DNA of 6,471 nucleotides from Flavicella sp963932955. GTDB taxonomy: Bacteria > Bacteroidota > Bacteroidia > Flavobacteriales > Flavobacteriaceae. Made by a program: the position numbers and the translations under genes. The first letter of the stretch is position 1. Every line of letters starts with the position of its first letter. Location: contig CAWVRK010000032.1 of assembly GCA_963932955.1 (NCBI GenBank), positions 1 to 6,471 of the forward strand. The letters run 5' to 3'. Positions 1-6,019 of the stretch are shown in pieces. The notes under the pieces are model-generated. The model had not been told where the DNA came from. It did no database searches and saw only the letters and a program-made list of their open reading frames with translations.

Positions 1-26
1 ACTAAAATTCATTAAACTAAAGAACC

Positions 27-680
27 ATGAAATTTTTTATAGACACAGCAAATCTCGAACAAATCAAAGAAGCCCAAGCCCTTGGTGTATTGGATGGTGT
101 GACTACCAATCCATCATTGATGGCCAAAGAAGGCATTACGGGAGCCGAAAACATTTTACAACACTACTTGGACATCTGTGAGGCTGTTGAAGGAGATGTC
201 TCTGCAGAAGTAATTGCTACAGATTATGAAGGAATGGTCAAACAAGGAGAAGAACTGGCTGCCTTACATCCTCAAATCGTGGTAAAACTTCCTATGATTG
301 CCGCCGGTGTAAAAGCGTGCAAATACTTTTCAGACAAAGGAATCAAAACCAACGTAACACTCGTTTTTTCAGTAGGACAAGCCTTGTTGGCTGCCAAAGC
401 AGGAGCAACTTATGTGTCTCCTTTCCTAGGTCGTTTGGACGATATTTCTTCCGACGGGATGCACTTGATCACTGAGATCCGACAGGTATACGACAATTAC
501 AGTTTTAAAACACAAATTTTATCTGCTTCAGTTAGAAACACCATGCATGTAATTAACTGTGCTAAAATAGGATCTGACGTCATGACAGGACCTTTGTCCT
601 CAATCACAGGCTTGTTAAAACACCCATTGACGGACAGTGGATTGGCCCAATTCTTAGCGGATTACGCAAAAGGAAACTAA
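27..680 (+). CDS. tal: Transaldolase, short TalC/FSA-type
   Basis: Class I (Schiff-base) aldolase of the small transaldolase / fructose-6-phosphate aldolase family, acting in the cytosol. It is expected to move a dihydroxyacetone unit between sugar phosphates in the non-oxidative pentose phosphate pathway. The 217-aa length is typical of the short family. Visible landmarks are D6 in MKFFIDTAN, the VTTNPSL strand at 25-31, the Schiff-base lysine K87 in VVKLP, NVT at 109-111, SPFLGRLDD at 131-139 and ILSASVRN at 164-171. Two positions that separate the activities, aligned by eye with E. coli FsaA, read as transaldolase: E61 (Gln59 in FsaA) and F133 (Tyr131 in FsaA). I therefore call transaldolase rather than F6P aldolase. 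The start is the only ATG that gives the canonical N-terminus. The leader is A/T-rich with no Shine-Dalgarno. The TAA stop is followed directly by a long open stretch in the same frame, described separately. Confidence 0.95.
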   Translation: MKFFIDTANLEQIKEAQALGVLDGVTTNPSLMAKEGITGAENILQHYLDICEAVEGDVSAEVIATDYEGMVKQGEELAALHPQIVVKLPMIAAGVKACKYFSDKGIKTNVTLVFSVGQALLAAKAGATYVSPFLGRLDDISSDGMHLITEIRQVYDNYSFKTQILSASVRNTMHVINCAKIGSDVMTGPLSSITGLLKHPLTDSGLAQFLADYAKGN

Positions 681-959
681 GATCGAAATCTAAGAAATCC
701 TAGAGGTCGTTTCTCAAACGCGTCGCGGTATTTTGAGAATGGTGGACAAGGTGAATCCCGTTTATCCCGCTGGTTCTTTGGACTGTACAGAATGTTTTTA
801 GTGGCTTTGTACAACGAGGTCGAGACCTTAAAAGAAGACTTCTCTATGGACAAGTATTGGAGAAGGTGTTTTTTACAGTGTATTGGCACGCATGGCATGG
901 AAAAATCGCTACTGATGAAAATTGGCTTGGCTCAAAACCCAAAATCCTCAGGCGACTAG
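681..959 (+). other. Unassigned open stretch in frame with tal; possible gene remnant or small ORF
   Basis: After the tal TAA the same frame stays open for 92 codons and ends at TAG 957-959. By hand count the GC content is about 43%, like the neighbouring genes, and falls to about 29% over 961-1140. The first in-frame ATG is at 792, giving a 55-residue peptide (MFLVALYNEV... ending NPKSSGD). The whole stretch has a protein-like mix, including GGQGESRLSRWFFGLYR upstream of that ATG and KYWRRCFLQCIGTHGMEK within the peptide. I recognise no family. The opposite strand is also open over 677-898 (73 residues) but its translation looks less protein-like. Possible explanations are a decayed gene that has lost its start, a readthrough extension of tal, a short real gene, or a structured RNA, since inverted repeats are present. 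Coding status is unproven. Confidence 0.3.
711..739 (+). repeat. Inverted repeat / possible RNA hairpin downstream of tal
   Basis: TTCTCAAA (711-718) pairs perfectly with TTTGAGAA (732-739). Inside, CGC (719-721) can pair with GCG (725-727) around the loop GTC, leaving GTAT as a bulge. This is about 11 potential pairs, starting 31 nt after the tal stop. It is not followed by a T-run, so it does not look like an intrinsic terminator. It could be a 3'-end stabilising element or chance. Confidence 0.35.
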
Positions 960-970
960 TAGTCGAGGGG
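946..970. repeat. Inverted repeat at the GC-to-AT boundary
   Basis: CGACTA (953-958) and TAGTCG (960-965) are exact inverted repeats around a single G. As RNA the realistic hairpin is CGAC/GTCG with a five-base loop. It can be extended by CCTC (946-949) pairing with GGGG (967-970), with one G-U pair, across an AGG/A internal loop. It spans the TAG that closes the open stretch after tal and sits where base composition changes. No T-run follows. Its role is unknown. Confidence 0.35.
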
Positions 971-1275
971 TCAAATTCAATAAAATATTCATTTACAAAA
1001 GTTGGATTTTATCCTTTGTTTTGTCACTGATTTCATTGTTCGTTGACGAATGCTTGTCTCATTCACAAAATGTATTTTTTTAGATTTTATCTTCTTGAGA
1101 TAATTTCAAAGGTCTCAATACTTTTTGTTATCTTCGTTAGAGAAATTGCTACCCCTCCCAAAACACCGTTGAATCTCCTCCTTATTTTTGAGAGCTGACA
1201 CAAACAAATTACTACTAAGAATCCGATTGCCCCAAGTCAAAGACGGCCTACAAATTCATTTTAAAAACAAGGACC
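960..1275. other. Gene-free spacer before the comM-like gene
   Basis: An A/T-rich spacer with no gene I can support. A 42-codon ORF at 1070-1198 on the plus strand is too short and low in complexity to call. Weak signals: the palindrome TTCGT-TG-ACGAA at 1039-1050, and a loose promoter-like pair, TTG at 1095-1097 followed 21 bases later by TACTTTTTG (1119-1127), which resembles the Bacteroidota TTG / TAnnTTTG pattern with one extra T. The last bases before the ATG contain AAGGA (1269-1273), too close to the start to be a standard Shine-Dalgarno. Confidence 0.4.
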
Positions 1276-2814
1276 ATGTTGACCAAAGTCTATGGAGCTG
1301 CCGTATTCGGTATTGAAGCAACCCCCATCACCATTGAAGTAAATATCGATCAAGGTATTGGGTACCACCTCGTCGGTTTGCCGGACAATGCGGTTCGAGA
1401 AAGCAGCTACCGAATTGCTGCTGCACTCAACAATATTGGCTTCAAACTGCCCGGAAAAAAAATCACCCTCAACATGGCTCCTGCCGATTTGCGAAAAGAA
1501 GGCTCTGCCTATGACCTACCCTTGGCACTTGGAATTTTAACAGCATCTGAACAAATCAAAGGAGAAGGAATTGAAAACTACCTCATCATGGGAGAACTTT
1601 CGTTGGACGGGAGCTTGCAACCCATCAAAGGAGCACTGCCCATTGCCATCAAAGCCAAAGAAAAAGGATTTCAAGGATGTATCCTGCCCAAACAAAACGC
1701 AAACGAAGCAGCGATTGTCGAAGGTTTGGACGTCTATGGCATTGAAAACATCACCGAAGTGATTGCTTTTTTTGAAAAACAAAAAGCTTTAAAACCAACG
1801 GTCATCGATGTTCAAAAAATATTTCAAGAAACCTTAGCACACCCCGAATTTGATTTTTCGGATGTCAAAGGACAAGAGTCCATCAAGCGATGCATGGAAA
1901 TTGCAGCTGCAGGAGGGCACAACCTGATTCTGATTGGACCCCCAGGCTCTGGAAAAACCATGTTGGCGAAGCGTTTGCCAACCATTTTGCCTCCCATGAC
2001 CCTAAAGGAAGCCTTGGAAACTACCAAAATTCATTCCGTCGTCGGGAAGGTCAAAGAAGGCTTTGGCTTGATGAGTCAACGTCCATTCCGAGCGCCCCAC
2101 CACACCATTTCCGATGTGGCACTCGTCGGCGGGGGCCAATACCCACAACCCGGAGAAATCTCAATGTCCCACAATGGTGTCTTGTTTTTGGACGAATTGC
2201 CCGAATTCAAACGCGGAGTATTGGAGGTAATGCGACAACCCTTGGAAGACCGAGAAATTACCATTTCAAGAGCCCGATTTACCGTCACCTATCCCAGTAG
2301 CTTTATGTTAGTGGCTAGTATGAATCCCAGTCCAAGCGGTTTTTTCAAAGACCCCAACAACCCGATGAGCAATACCGCTCAAGAAATGCAACGCTATTTG
2401 GGAAGAATTTCAGGGCCGCTTTTAGACCGAATCGATATCCATATAGAAGTAACGCCTGTGCCCTTTGAAAAGCTGTCAGAAGAGCGCAAAGGAGAGCTGA
2501 GCAAAACCATTCGAGCACGTGTTTGCAAAGCAAGGGCCATACAAACCGAACGGTTTTCAAAAATTGAAAACACCCATTACAACGCACAAATGTCTGTCAA
2601 ACAGCTTCGCAAATTCTGTCCCTTGGAGTTAGCGTCCAAAAACTTGTTAAAGGCGGCAATGGAGCGCTTGAACCTGTCCGCAAGGGCCTACGACCGCATC
2701 TTAAAAGTGAGTCGAACCATTGCAGACCTAGAAGCCGCACCCTGTATTTTGCCAAATCACATTGGAGAAGCCATCCAATACAGAAGTCTCGACCGAGAAG
2801 GGTGGCTGGGCTAA
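1276..2814 (+). CDS. comM: YifB/ComM-family Mg-chelatase-like AAA+ ATPase
   Basis: AAA+ ATPase of the YifB/ComM family. In naturally transformable Gram-negative bacteria ComM is a hexameric helicase that drives branch migration of incoming DNA during recombination. The family is also widespread in organisms not known to be competent. The 512-aa length is typical and the gene looks intact. Domains in order: an N-terminal Lon-protease-like (LonC, non-proteolytic) domain at about 20-140, the DVKGQE box at 196-201, Walker A GPPGSGKT at 221-228, the family motif RAPHHT at 272-277, Walker B GVLFLDE at 301-307, the GPLLDRID segment at 380-387, and a C-terminal Mg-chelatase domain from about 405. The start gives the family's usual opening (MLTKVYGAAVFGIEA). 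The gene appears monocistronic: a 595-bp gene-poor stretch precedes it and 122 bp follow. A direct role in competence here is inferred from the family; no other competence gene is visible. Confidence 0.95.
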   Translation: MLTKVYGAAVFGIEATPITIEVNIDQGIGYHLVGLPDNAVRESSYRIAAALNNIGFKLPGKKITLNMAPADLRKEGSAYDLPLALGILTASEQIKGEGIENYLIMGELSLDGSLQPIKGALPIAIKAKEKGFQGCILPKQNANEAAIVEGLDVYGIENITEVIAFFEKQKALKPTVIDVQKIFQETLAHPEFDFSDVKGQESIKRCMEIAAAGGHNLILIGPPGSGKTMLAKRLPTILPPMTLKEALETTKIHSVVGKVKEGFGLMSQRPFRAPHHTISDVALVGGGQYPQPGEISMSHNGVLFLDELPEFKRGVLEVMRQPLEDREITISRARFTVTYPSSFMLVASMNPSPSGFFKDPNNPMSNTAQEMQRYLGRISGPLLDRIDIHIEVTPVPFEKLSEERKGELSKTIRARVCKARAIQTERFSKIENTHYNAQMSVKQLRKFCPLELASKNLLKAAMERLNLSARAYDRILKVSRTIADLEAAPCILPNHIGEAIQYRSLDREGWLG

Positions 2815-2841
2815 AAAACAAAGACTGCAGATTCAAATCTC

Positions 2842-2865
2842 AAAACAAATTAAGTTTGTGTTTTT
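2842..2865 (+). terminator. Weak candidate terminator after the comM-like gene
   Basis: ACAAA (2845-2849) pairs with TTTGT (2855-2859) around the loop TTAAG and is followed by GTTTTT. The stem is short and almost all A/T, so termination would be inefficient. It is offered only because it lies 30 bases after the stop and ends in a T-run. Confidence 0.22.
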
Positions 2866-2936
2866 AAAAAGAAAAACCTAACTTACAAAATGGTTCTGTC
2901 TTTGCAGCCATCTAAGAATTGAAAACTTTTTGACCT

Positions 2937-3203
2937 ATGTTGCCTTTTCGAACGGAAATCCGAAACTCACCGAAAGAACAAACACTTAAAATCTATATGA
3001 GTGACCTCTCTTTGGACCAAACACTAAAAGTCCTTCTCGAAAAAAAGGAAGGGGTTCGCCGTGTAGAAATCCAAGACAGCATCAGTAGAAATCGCGTAGC
3101 TGAAAATGTAACCGTCTTTGCTAAAGAAGGTCAAAGCCTCAACAAATTGAAAGAAGAAATAGACGCTTTTTTAAACGACTACTTCTCAAAAAGAAAGGCC
3201 TAG
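2937..3203 (+). CDS. Small hypothetical protein, predicted ferredoxin-like fold
   Basis: An 88-residue soluble protein that I cannot assign to a named family. The pattern suggests a beta-alpha-beta-beta-alpha arrangement: strand TLKIYMS (16-22), helix 25-37 rich in Leu and Lys, strand VRRVEIQD (40-47), strand ENVTVFAK (56-63), and a charged amphipathic helix from SLNKLKEE to about 84. This is the layout of small HMA- or ACT-like alpha/beta domains, but there is no CxxC metal site and no cysteine at all. There is no signal peptide or membrane segment. An in-frame ATG at 2997 would cut through the first strand, so the ATG at 2937 is preferred. The gene stands alone, 122 bp after the comM-like gene and before a strong shared terminator. 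Codon use matches its neighbours, which supports a real gene. Confidence 0.7.
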   Translation: MLPFRTEIRNSPKEQTLKIYMSDLSLDQTLKVLLEKKEGVRRVEIQDSISRNRVAENVTVFAKEGQSLNKLKEEIDAFLNDYFSKRKA

Positions 3204-3240
3204 CTTTTCAAAAGCTAAAAAATAATTCGCTTTCCCAAAC

Positions 3241-3273
3241 AAAAAACTCCTAGAAAAATTCTAGGAGTTTTTT
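3241..3273. terminator. Bidirectional intrinsic terminator between convergent genes
   Basis: A perfect inverted repeat: AAAAAACTCCTAGAA (3241-3255), loop AAA (3256-3258), TTCTAGGAGTTTTTT (3259-3273). On either strand the transcript forms a CTCCTAGAA/TTCTAGGAG stem flanked by an A-run and ending in six U. It sits 37 bases after the stop of the small plus-strand gene and 31 bases after the ahcY stop on the minus strand, so it should end both converging transcripts. Confidence 0.92.
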
Positions 3274-3304
3274 AGAAATAGCATTTTGCAGCTTTTTATA
3301 AATC

Positions 3305-4621
3305 TTAATACCTGTAATATTCTGGTTTGTAAGGGCCTTCTTGTTTGACGTCTATATAAGCAGCTTGCTCCGGATTCAATTCGTCCAATTCAACACCGAT
3401 TTTCGCCAAGTGCAAACGCGCTACCTTTTCGTCCAAATGTTTTGGCAACATGTAGACATCGTTCTTATAAGCAGCACCGTTCAACCACAATTCCAATTGA
3501 GCCAATGTTTGGTTCGTAAACGAGTTACTCATCACAAAACTCGGATGTCCAGTGGCGCAGCCCAAATTGACCAAACGTCCTTCTGCCAAGACCAAAAATT
3601 CTTTGCCGTCGATGGTGTATTGGTCTACCTGTGGTTTGATTTCTACTTTGGAAGCCCCGTAATTCCCGTTCAACCAGGCCATGTCTATCTCATTGTCAAA
3701 ATGACCGATGTTACAAACAATGGCTTTGTCTTTCAAAGCCTTGAAATGACGGCCGACAATGATGTCTTTATTTCCCGTCGTTGTGATGATGATGTCCCCT
3801 CTTGAAATGGCATTGTCCATTTTGCGAACTTCAAAACCATCCATTGCTGCTTGAAGCGCACAGATGGGGTCAATTTCAGTAACGATGACACGAGCTCCTG
3901 CTCCAGCCAATGAGGCGGCTGTTCCTTTTCCAACATCTCCATACCCTGCGACTACGGCTACTTTCCCGGCCATCATGGTATCTGTTGCTCTTCGGATGGC
4001 ATCCACAGCAGATTCCTTGCAGCCATATTTGTTGTCAAACTTCGATTTGGTCACCGAATCGTTTACGTTGATTGCTGGCATGGGCAAAGTTCCTGCTTTC
4101 ACACGGTCGTACAAACGGTGAACTCCAGTTGTCGTTTCCTCAGAAAGCCCTTTGATTCCTGGAACCAATTCTGGATAACGGTCCAAAACCATGTTGGTCA
4201 AATCCCCGCCATCGTCTAAGATCAAGTTGAGTGGCTTCTTGTCTTCACCAAAAAACAAGGTTTGTTCGATGCACCAGTCAAATTCTTCTTCGTTCAAGCC
4301 TTTCCATGCATATACAGAAATTCCTGCTGCCGCAATTGCTGCCGCTGCTTGGTCTTGGGTAGAAAAAATATTGCAAGAACTCCAAGTAACCTCAGCGCCC
4401 AAAGCTACCAAAGTCTCGATCAAAACCGCCGTTTGAATAGTCATGTGAAGGCAGCCTGCAATGCGTGCGCCCTTCAAAGGCTCTTGGCCTTTGTACTCTT
4501 CTCTCAAACTCATCAGACCCGGCATTTCTGCTTCTGCCAAATGAATTTCTTTGCGGCCCCAATCAGCCAAACTGATGTCTTTTACCTTATATTTTGTGTA
4601 GTTTGCTGTTTCTGAAGGCAT
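3305..4621 (-). CDS. ahcY: Adenosylhomocysteinase (S-adenosyl-L-homocysteine hydrolase)
   Basis: Cytosolic NAD-dependent enzyme that reversibly splits S-adenosylhomocysteine into adenosine and homocysteine, relieving product inhibition of methyltransferases and feeding the methyl cycle. The 438-aa length is close to the 432 aa of the human enzyme. Landmarks: H59 in GCLHMT, signature SCNIFSTQDQAAAAI (82-96), D137 in LDDGGD, E162 in SEETTTG, K192 and D196 in VTKSKFDN, Rossmann loop GYGDVGKG (226-233), H307 in NIGHFD, and the C-terminal PYKPEYYRY, whose K432 and Y436 reach the NAD of the partner subunit. The frame stays open 31 codons further upstream to 4714, but that extension (MVVNGNCF...) is unlike the family and would overlap the divergent neighbour. 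The ATG at 4619-4621 gives MPSETANYTKYKV and is preferred. It converges on a shared terminator downstream. Confidence 0.97.
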   Translation of the reverse strand: MPSETANYTKYKVKDISLADWGRKEIHLAEAEMPGLMSLREEYKGQEPLKGARIAGCLHMTIQTAVLIETLVALGAEVTWSSCNIFSTQDQAAAAIAAAGISVYAWKGLNEEEFDWCIEQTLFFGEDKKPLNLILDDGGDLTNMVLDRYPELVPGIKGLSEETTTGVHRLYDRVKAGTLPMPAINVNDSVTKSKFDNKYGCKESAVDAIRRATDTMMAGKVAVVAGYGDVGKGTAASLAGAGARVIVTEIDPICALQAAMDGFEVRKMDNAISRGDIIITTTGNKDIIVGRHFKALKDKAIVCNIGHFDNEIDMAWLNGNYGASKVEIKPQVDQYTIDGKEFLVLAEGRLVNLGCATGHPSFVMSNSFTNQTLAQLELWLNGAAYKNDVYMLPKHLDEKVARLHLAKIGVELDELNPEQAAYIDVKQEGPYKPEYYRY

Positions 4622-4635
4622 AGTTGTTATATTTG
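4602..4635 (+). promoter_or_regulatory. Promoter for the PPTase cluster (TTTG-N22-TATATTTG)
   Basis: TATATTTG (4628-4635) perfectly matches the TAnnTTTG -7 consensus. TTTG at 4602-4605 lies 22 bases upstream, within the 17-23 range described for flavobacterial promoters. The -33 box falls inside the 5' end of the ahcY coding region. The leader to the ATG at 4679 would be roughly 35-40 nt. Confidence 0.55.
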
Positions 4636-4648
4636 TGAAATTAAGTTG

Positions 4649-4656
4649 CAAATTTA
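4649..4656 (-). promoter_or_regulatory. ahcY promoter -7 element (TAAATTTG)
   Basis: Read on the minus strand this is TAAATTTG, a perfect match to the Bacteroidota TAnnTTTG -7 consensus, 27 bases upstream of the ahcY ATG. No TTG lies at the usual 17-23-base distance. The nearest upstream candidate is TTTTG, 14 bases before the element, so the -33 box is weak or non-standard. Confidence 0.55.
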
Positions 4657-4678
4657 CGAAAACACATTGACAAAATAA

Positions 4679-5305
4679 ATGCCTTTTATCAAAACAATTC
4701 CCGTTGACAACCACACGACGGTGTTTCTTTGGAAAATTAGCGAGCCTCTGGACGAATTGATGCGAATCTCCTTAATTGATTCCAGTTTGCAACGCATTTC
4801 CCACATGCGTTCTGAGGTTCATAAAAAGGGTTTTGTGAGCATCCGCCATTTGTTGAAACATGCCGGTTATTCAGACAGCGATCTTTATTACAGTGCCACT
4901 GGAAAACCTCATTTGAAAGACGGCAAACACATTTCCATCACCCACTCATATCACTATGCAGCCCTTGCCGTCGGTAGCAATGCCGTGGGAATTGATATGG
5001 AAAAAAATCGCGAAAAAATAAAACGCATCGCTCCTAAATTTCTCGGAACGGAAATGGACTTTGTGAATTCTACGTCAAGTGTGGACTTTTTAACGGTTCT
5101 TTGGGGGGCCAAAGAAGCTTTGTTCAAAAGTTCCTTTTTAGAAGGACTGTCTTTTAAAAAACACATTTCCATCAATTCTTTTGATCTTAAAGATAGACAA
5201 ACAAGTGGCTGTATCAATACTGACAATGCCAAAGAAACATATCAAATTTTCTTTGAACCCATAGAAGAATTTACTTTGGTTTACGCGATCCCCACAACTT
5301 CATAA
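4679..5305 (+). CDS. 4'-phosphopantetheinyl transferase superfamily protein
   Basis: Transfers the 4'-phosphopantetheine arm of CoA to a serine of carrier proteins, turning apo-ACP or other carrier domains into the active holo form; Mg-dependent and cytosolic. The 208-aa length fits the two-lobed Sfp-like group rather than the ~120-aa AcpS group. Motifs: GKPHL (75-79), SITHS (86-90), GIDME (104-108) whose D106 and E108 are the expected metal ligands, and WGAKEALFK (142-150) with E146 as the third acidic ligand. The start gives the usual flavobacterial opening (MPFIKTI). It is the first gene of a rightward cluster and diverges from ahcY with 57 bp between the starts. pnuC follows after 17 bp, so the two are probably cotranscribed. 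No polyketide or peptide synthetase gene is nearby, so the target carrier protein cannot be told from this window. Confidence 0.92.
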   Translation: MPFIKTIPVDNHTTVFLWKISEPLDELMRISLIDSSLQRISHMRSEVHKKGFVSIRHLLKHAGYSDSDLYYSATGKPHLKDGKHISITHSYHYAALAVGSNAVGIDMEKNREKIKRIAPKFLGTEMDFVNSTSSVDFLTVLWGAKEALFKSSFLEGLSFKKHISINSFDLKDRQTSGCINTDNAKETYQIFFEPIEEFTLVYAIPTTS

Positions 5306-5322
5306 ATTTCAAAAAAAAATAC

Positions 5323-5952
5323 ATGGACTCCCTGTTCGACTTTTTTACTGCGCCTTATTCAACAGCTGCTCCCTCCGACATTGTCTTGGAGCTTACGGGT
5401 GCTGTCTTTGGAATCATCAGCGTTCTGTTTGCCAAAAGAGAGCACATATGGGTTTACCCAACAGGATTGGTGAGTACCGGGATTTACACCTTTGTTTGTT
5501 TTCAATTCGCCTTGTACGGGGACCTACTCATCAATGTATATTACACCTTGATGAGTGTGTATGGATGGGTGGTTTGGTCCAAAAATTCAGGGGGCAATCC
5601 CCTTTCCATTTCTAGATGTGATGCCAAAGATTGGCGCAAAGTTGCCCTTATTTTTGTGTCTACCAGTATTTTGGTTACTGCCGTGTATTGCTATTCAGGA
5701 AGGTTCCATCAGATGACGGATTATTTTGACACGCTGACCACCGGTATCTTTTTTGCCGGGATGTGGTTAATGGCCAATAAAAAGTTGGAAAACTGGGGGT
5801 TCTGGATGGTCGGAAATGCGATTTCCATTCCTTTGTATTTTGTCAAAGGTCTTGGGTTTACTGGCATTCAGTTTGCTGTTTTCTTTTTTTTGGCCTACCA
5901 AGGACAGCAACAGTGGAAAGCGCGACTGGACCAAAAGTTGCAAGGCGCTTAA
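5323..5952 (+). CDS. pnuC: PnuC-family vitamin/nucleoside transporter
   Basis: Integral inner-membrane facilitator of the PnuC family, whose members take up nicotinamide riboside, or in related groups thiamine or riboflavin, for intracellular trapping by phosphorylation. The 209-aa length and about seven hydrophobic segments fit (roughly 19-37, 43-60, 66-85, 106-123, 137-151, 158-175, 178-192). Family features are the WVYPTGL segment (43-49), LYGDLLINVYY (64-74), the tryptophan pair in YGWVVW (80-85), DTLTTGIFFAGMWL (136-149), and a C-terminal WGFWMVGNAISIPLYF stretch. The gene starts 17 bp after the PPTase stop, consistent with one operon. No NadR-type kinase, thiamine kinase or matching TonB receptor, and no visible riboswitch in the short leader, is present to settle the substrate. 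The NR assignment is therefore by family default. Confidence 0.9.
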   Translation: MDSLFDFFTAPYSTAAPSDIVLELTGAVFGIISVLFAKREHIWVYPTGLVSTGIYTFVCFQFALYGDLLINVYYTLMSVYGWVVWSKNSGGNPLSISRCDAKDWRKVALIFVSTSILVTAVYCYSGRFHQMTDYFDTLTTGIFFAGMWLMANKKLENWGFWMVGNAISIPLYFVKGLGFTGIQFAVFFFLAYQGQQQWKARLDQKLQGA

Positions 5953-6019
5953 AAGGACTTTTGAAAGCACCCATAATTCAAAACCCTATGGCCACAAAGA
6001 ATTGCCTAACTTTGAGGCG

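Noticed and set aside
677..898. 73-residue open frame on the minus strand
   Set aside because: It is antisense to the better-looking plus-strand stretch, its translation looks less protein-like, and it matches no family I know.
930..980. tRNA-like look of the arm and GGGGTCAAATTC segment
   Set aside because: No TTC at the T-loop position, no acceptor stem and no anticodon arm could be built.
1070..1198. 42-residue plus-strand ORF in the spacer before the comM-like gene
   Set aside because: Short, low-complexity and in the most A/T-rich part of the spacer, with no recognisable start context or family.
2819..2904. CAAAGAC (2819-2825) and GTCTTTG (2898-2904) inverted pair across the spacer after the comM-like gene
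   Set aside because: Only seven bases, separated by 72 bases, with no further structure. Expected by chance at this composition.
3201..3217. Palindrome TAGCTTTT-C-AAAAGCTA at the stop of the small gene
   Set aside because: A perfect inverted repeat, but followed by A-runs, not T-runs, on the plus strand, and the true terminator lies 24 bp further on. Probably incidental.
4622..4714. 31-codon upstream extension of ahcY
   Set aside because: The extension is unlike the family's N-terminus, overlaps the divergent PPTase start and covers both candidate promoters. The ATG at 4619-4621 is a better start.
5816..6019. 68-codon upstream extension of arfB overlapping pnuC
   Set aside because: It is an out-of-frame reading of the pnuC coding region. 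The family N-terminus begins at 6020.
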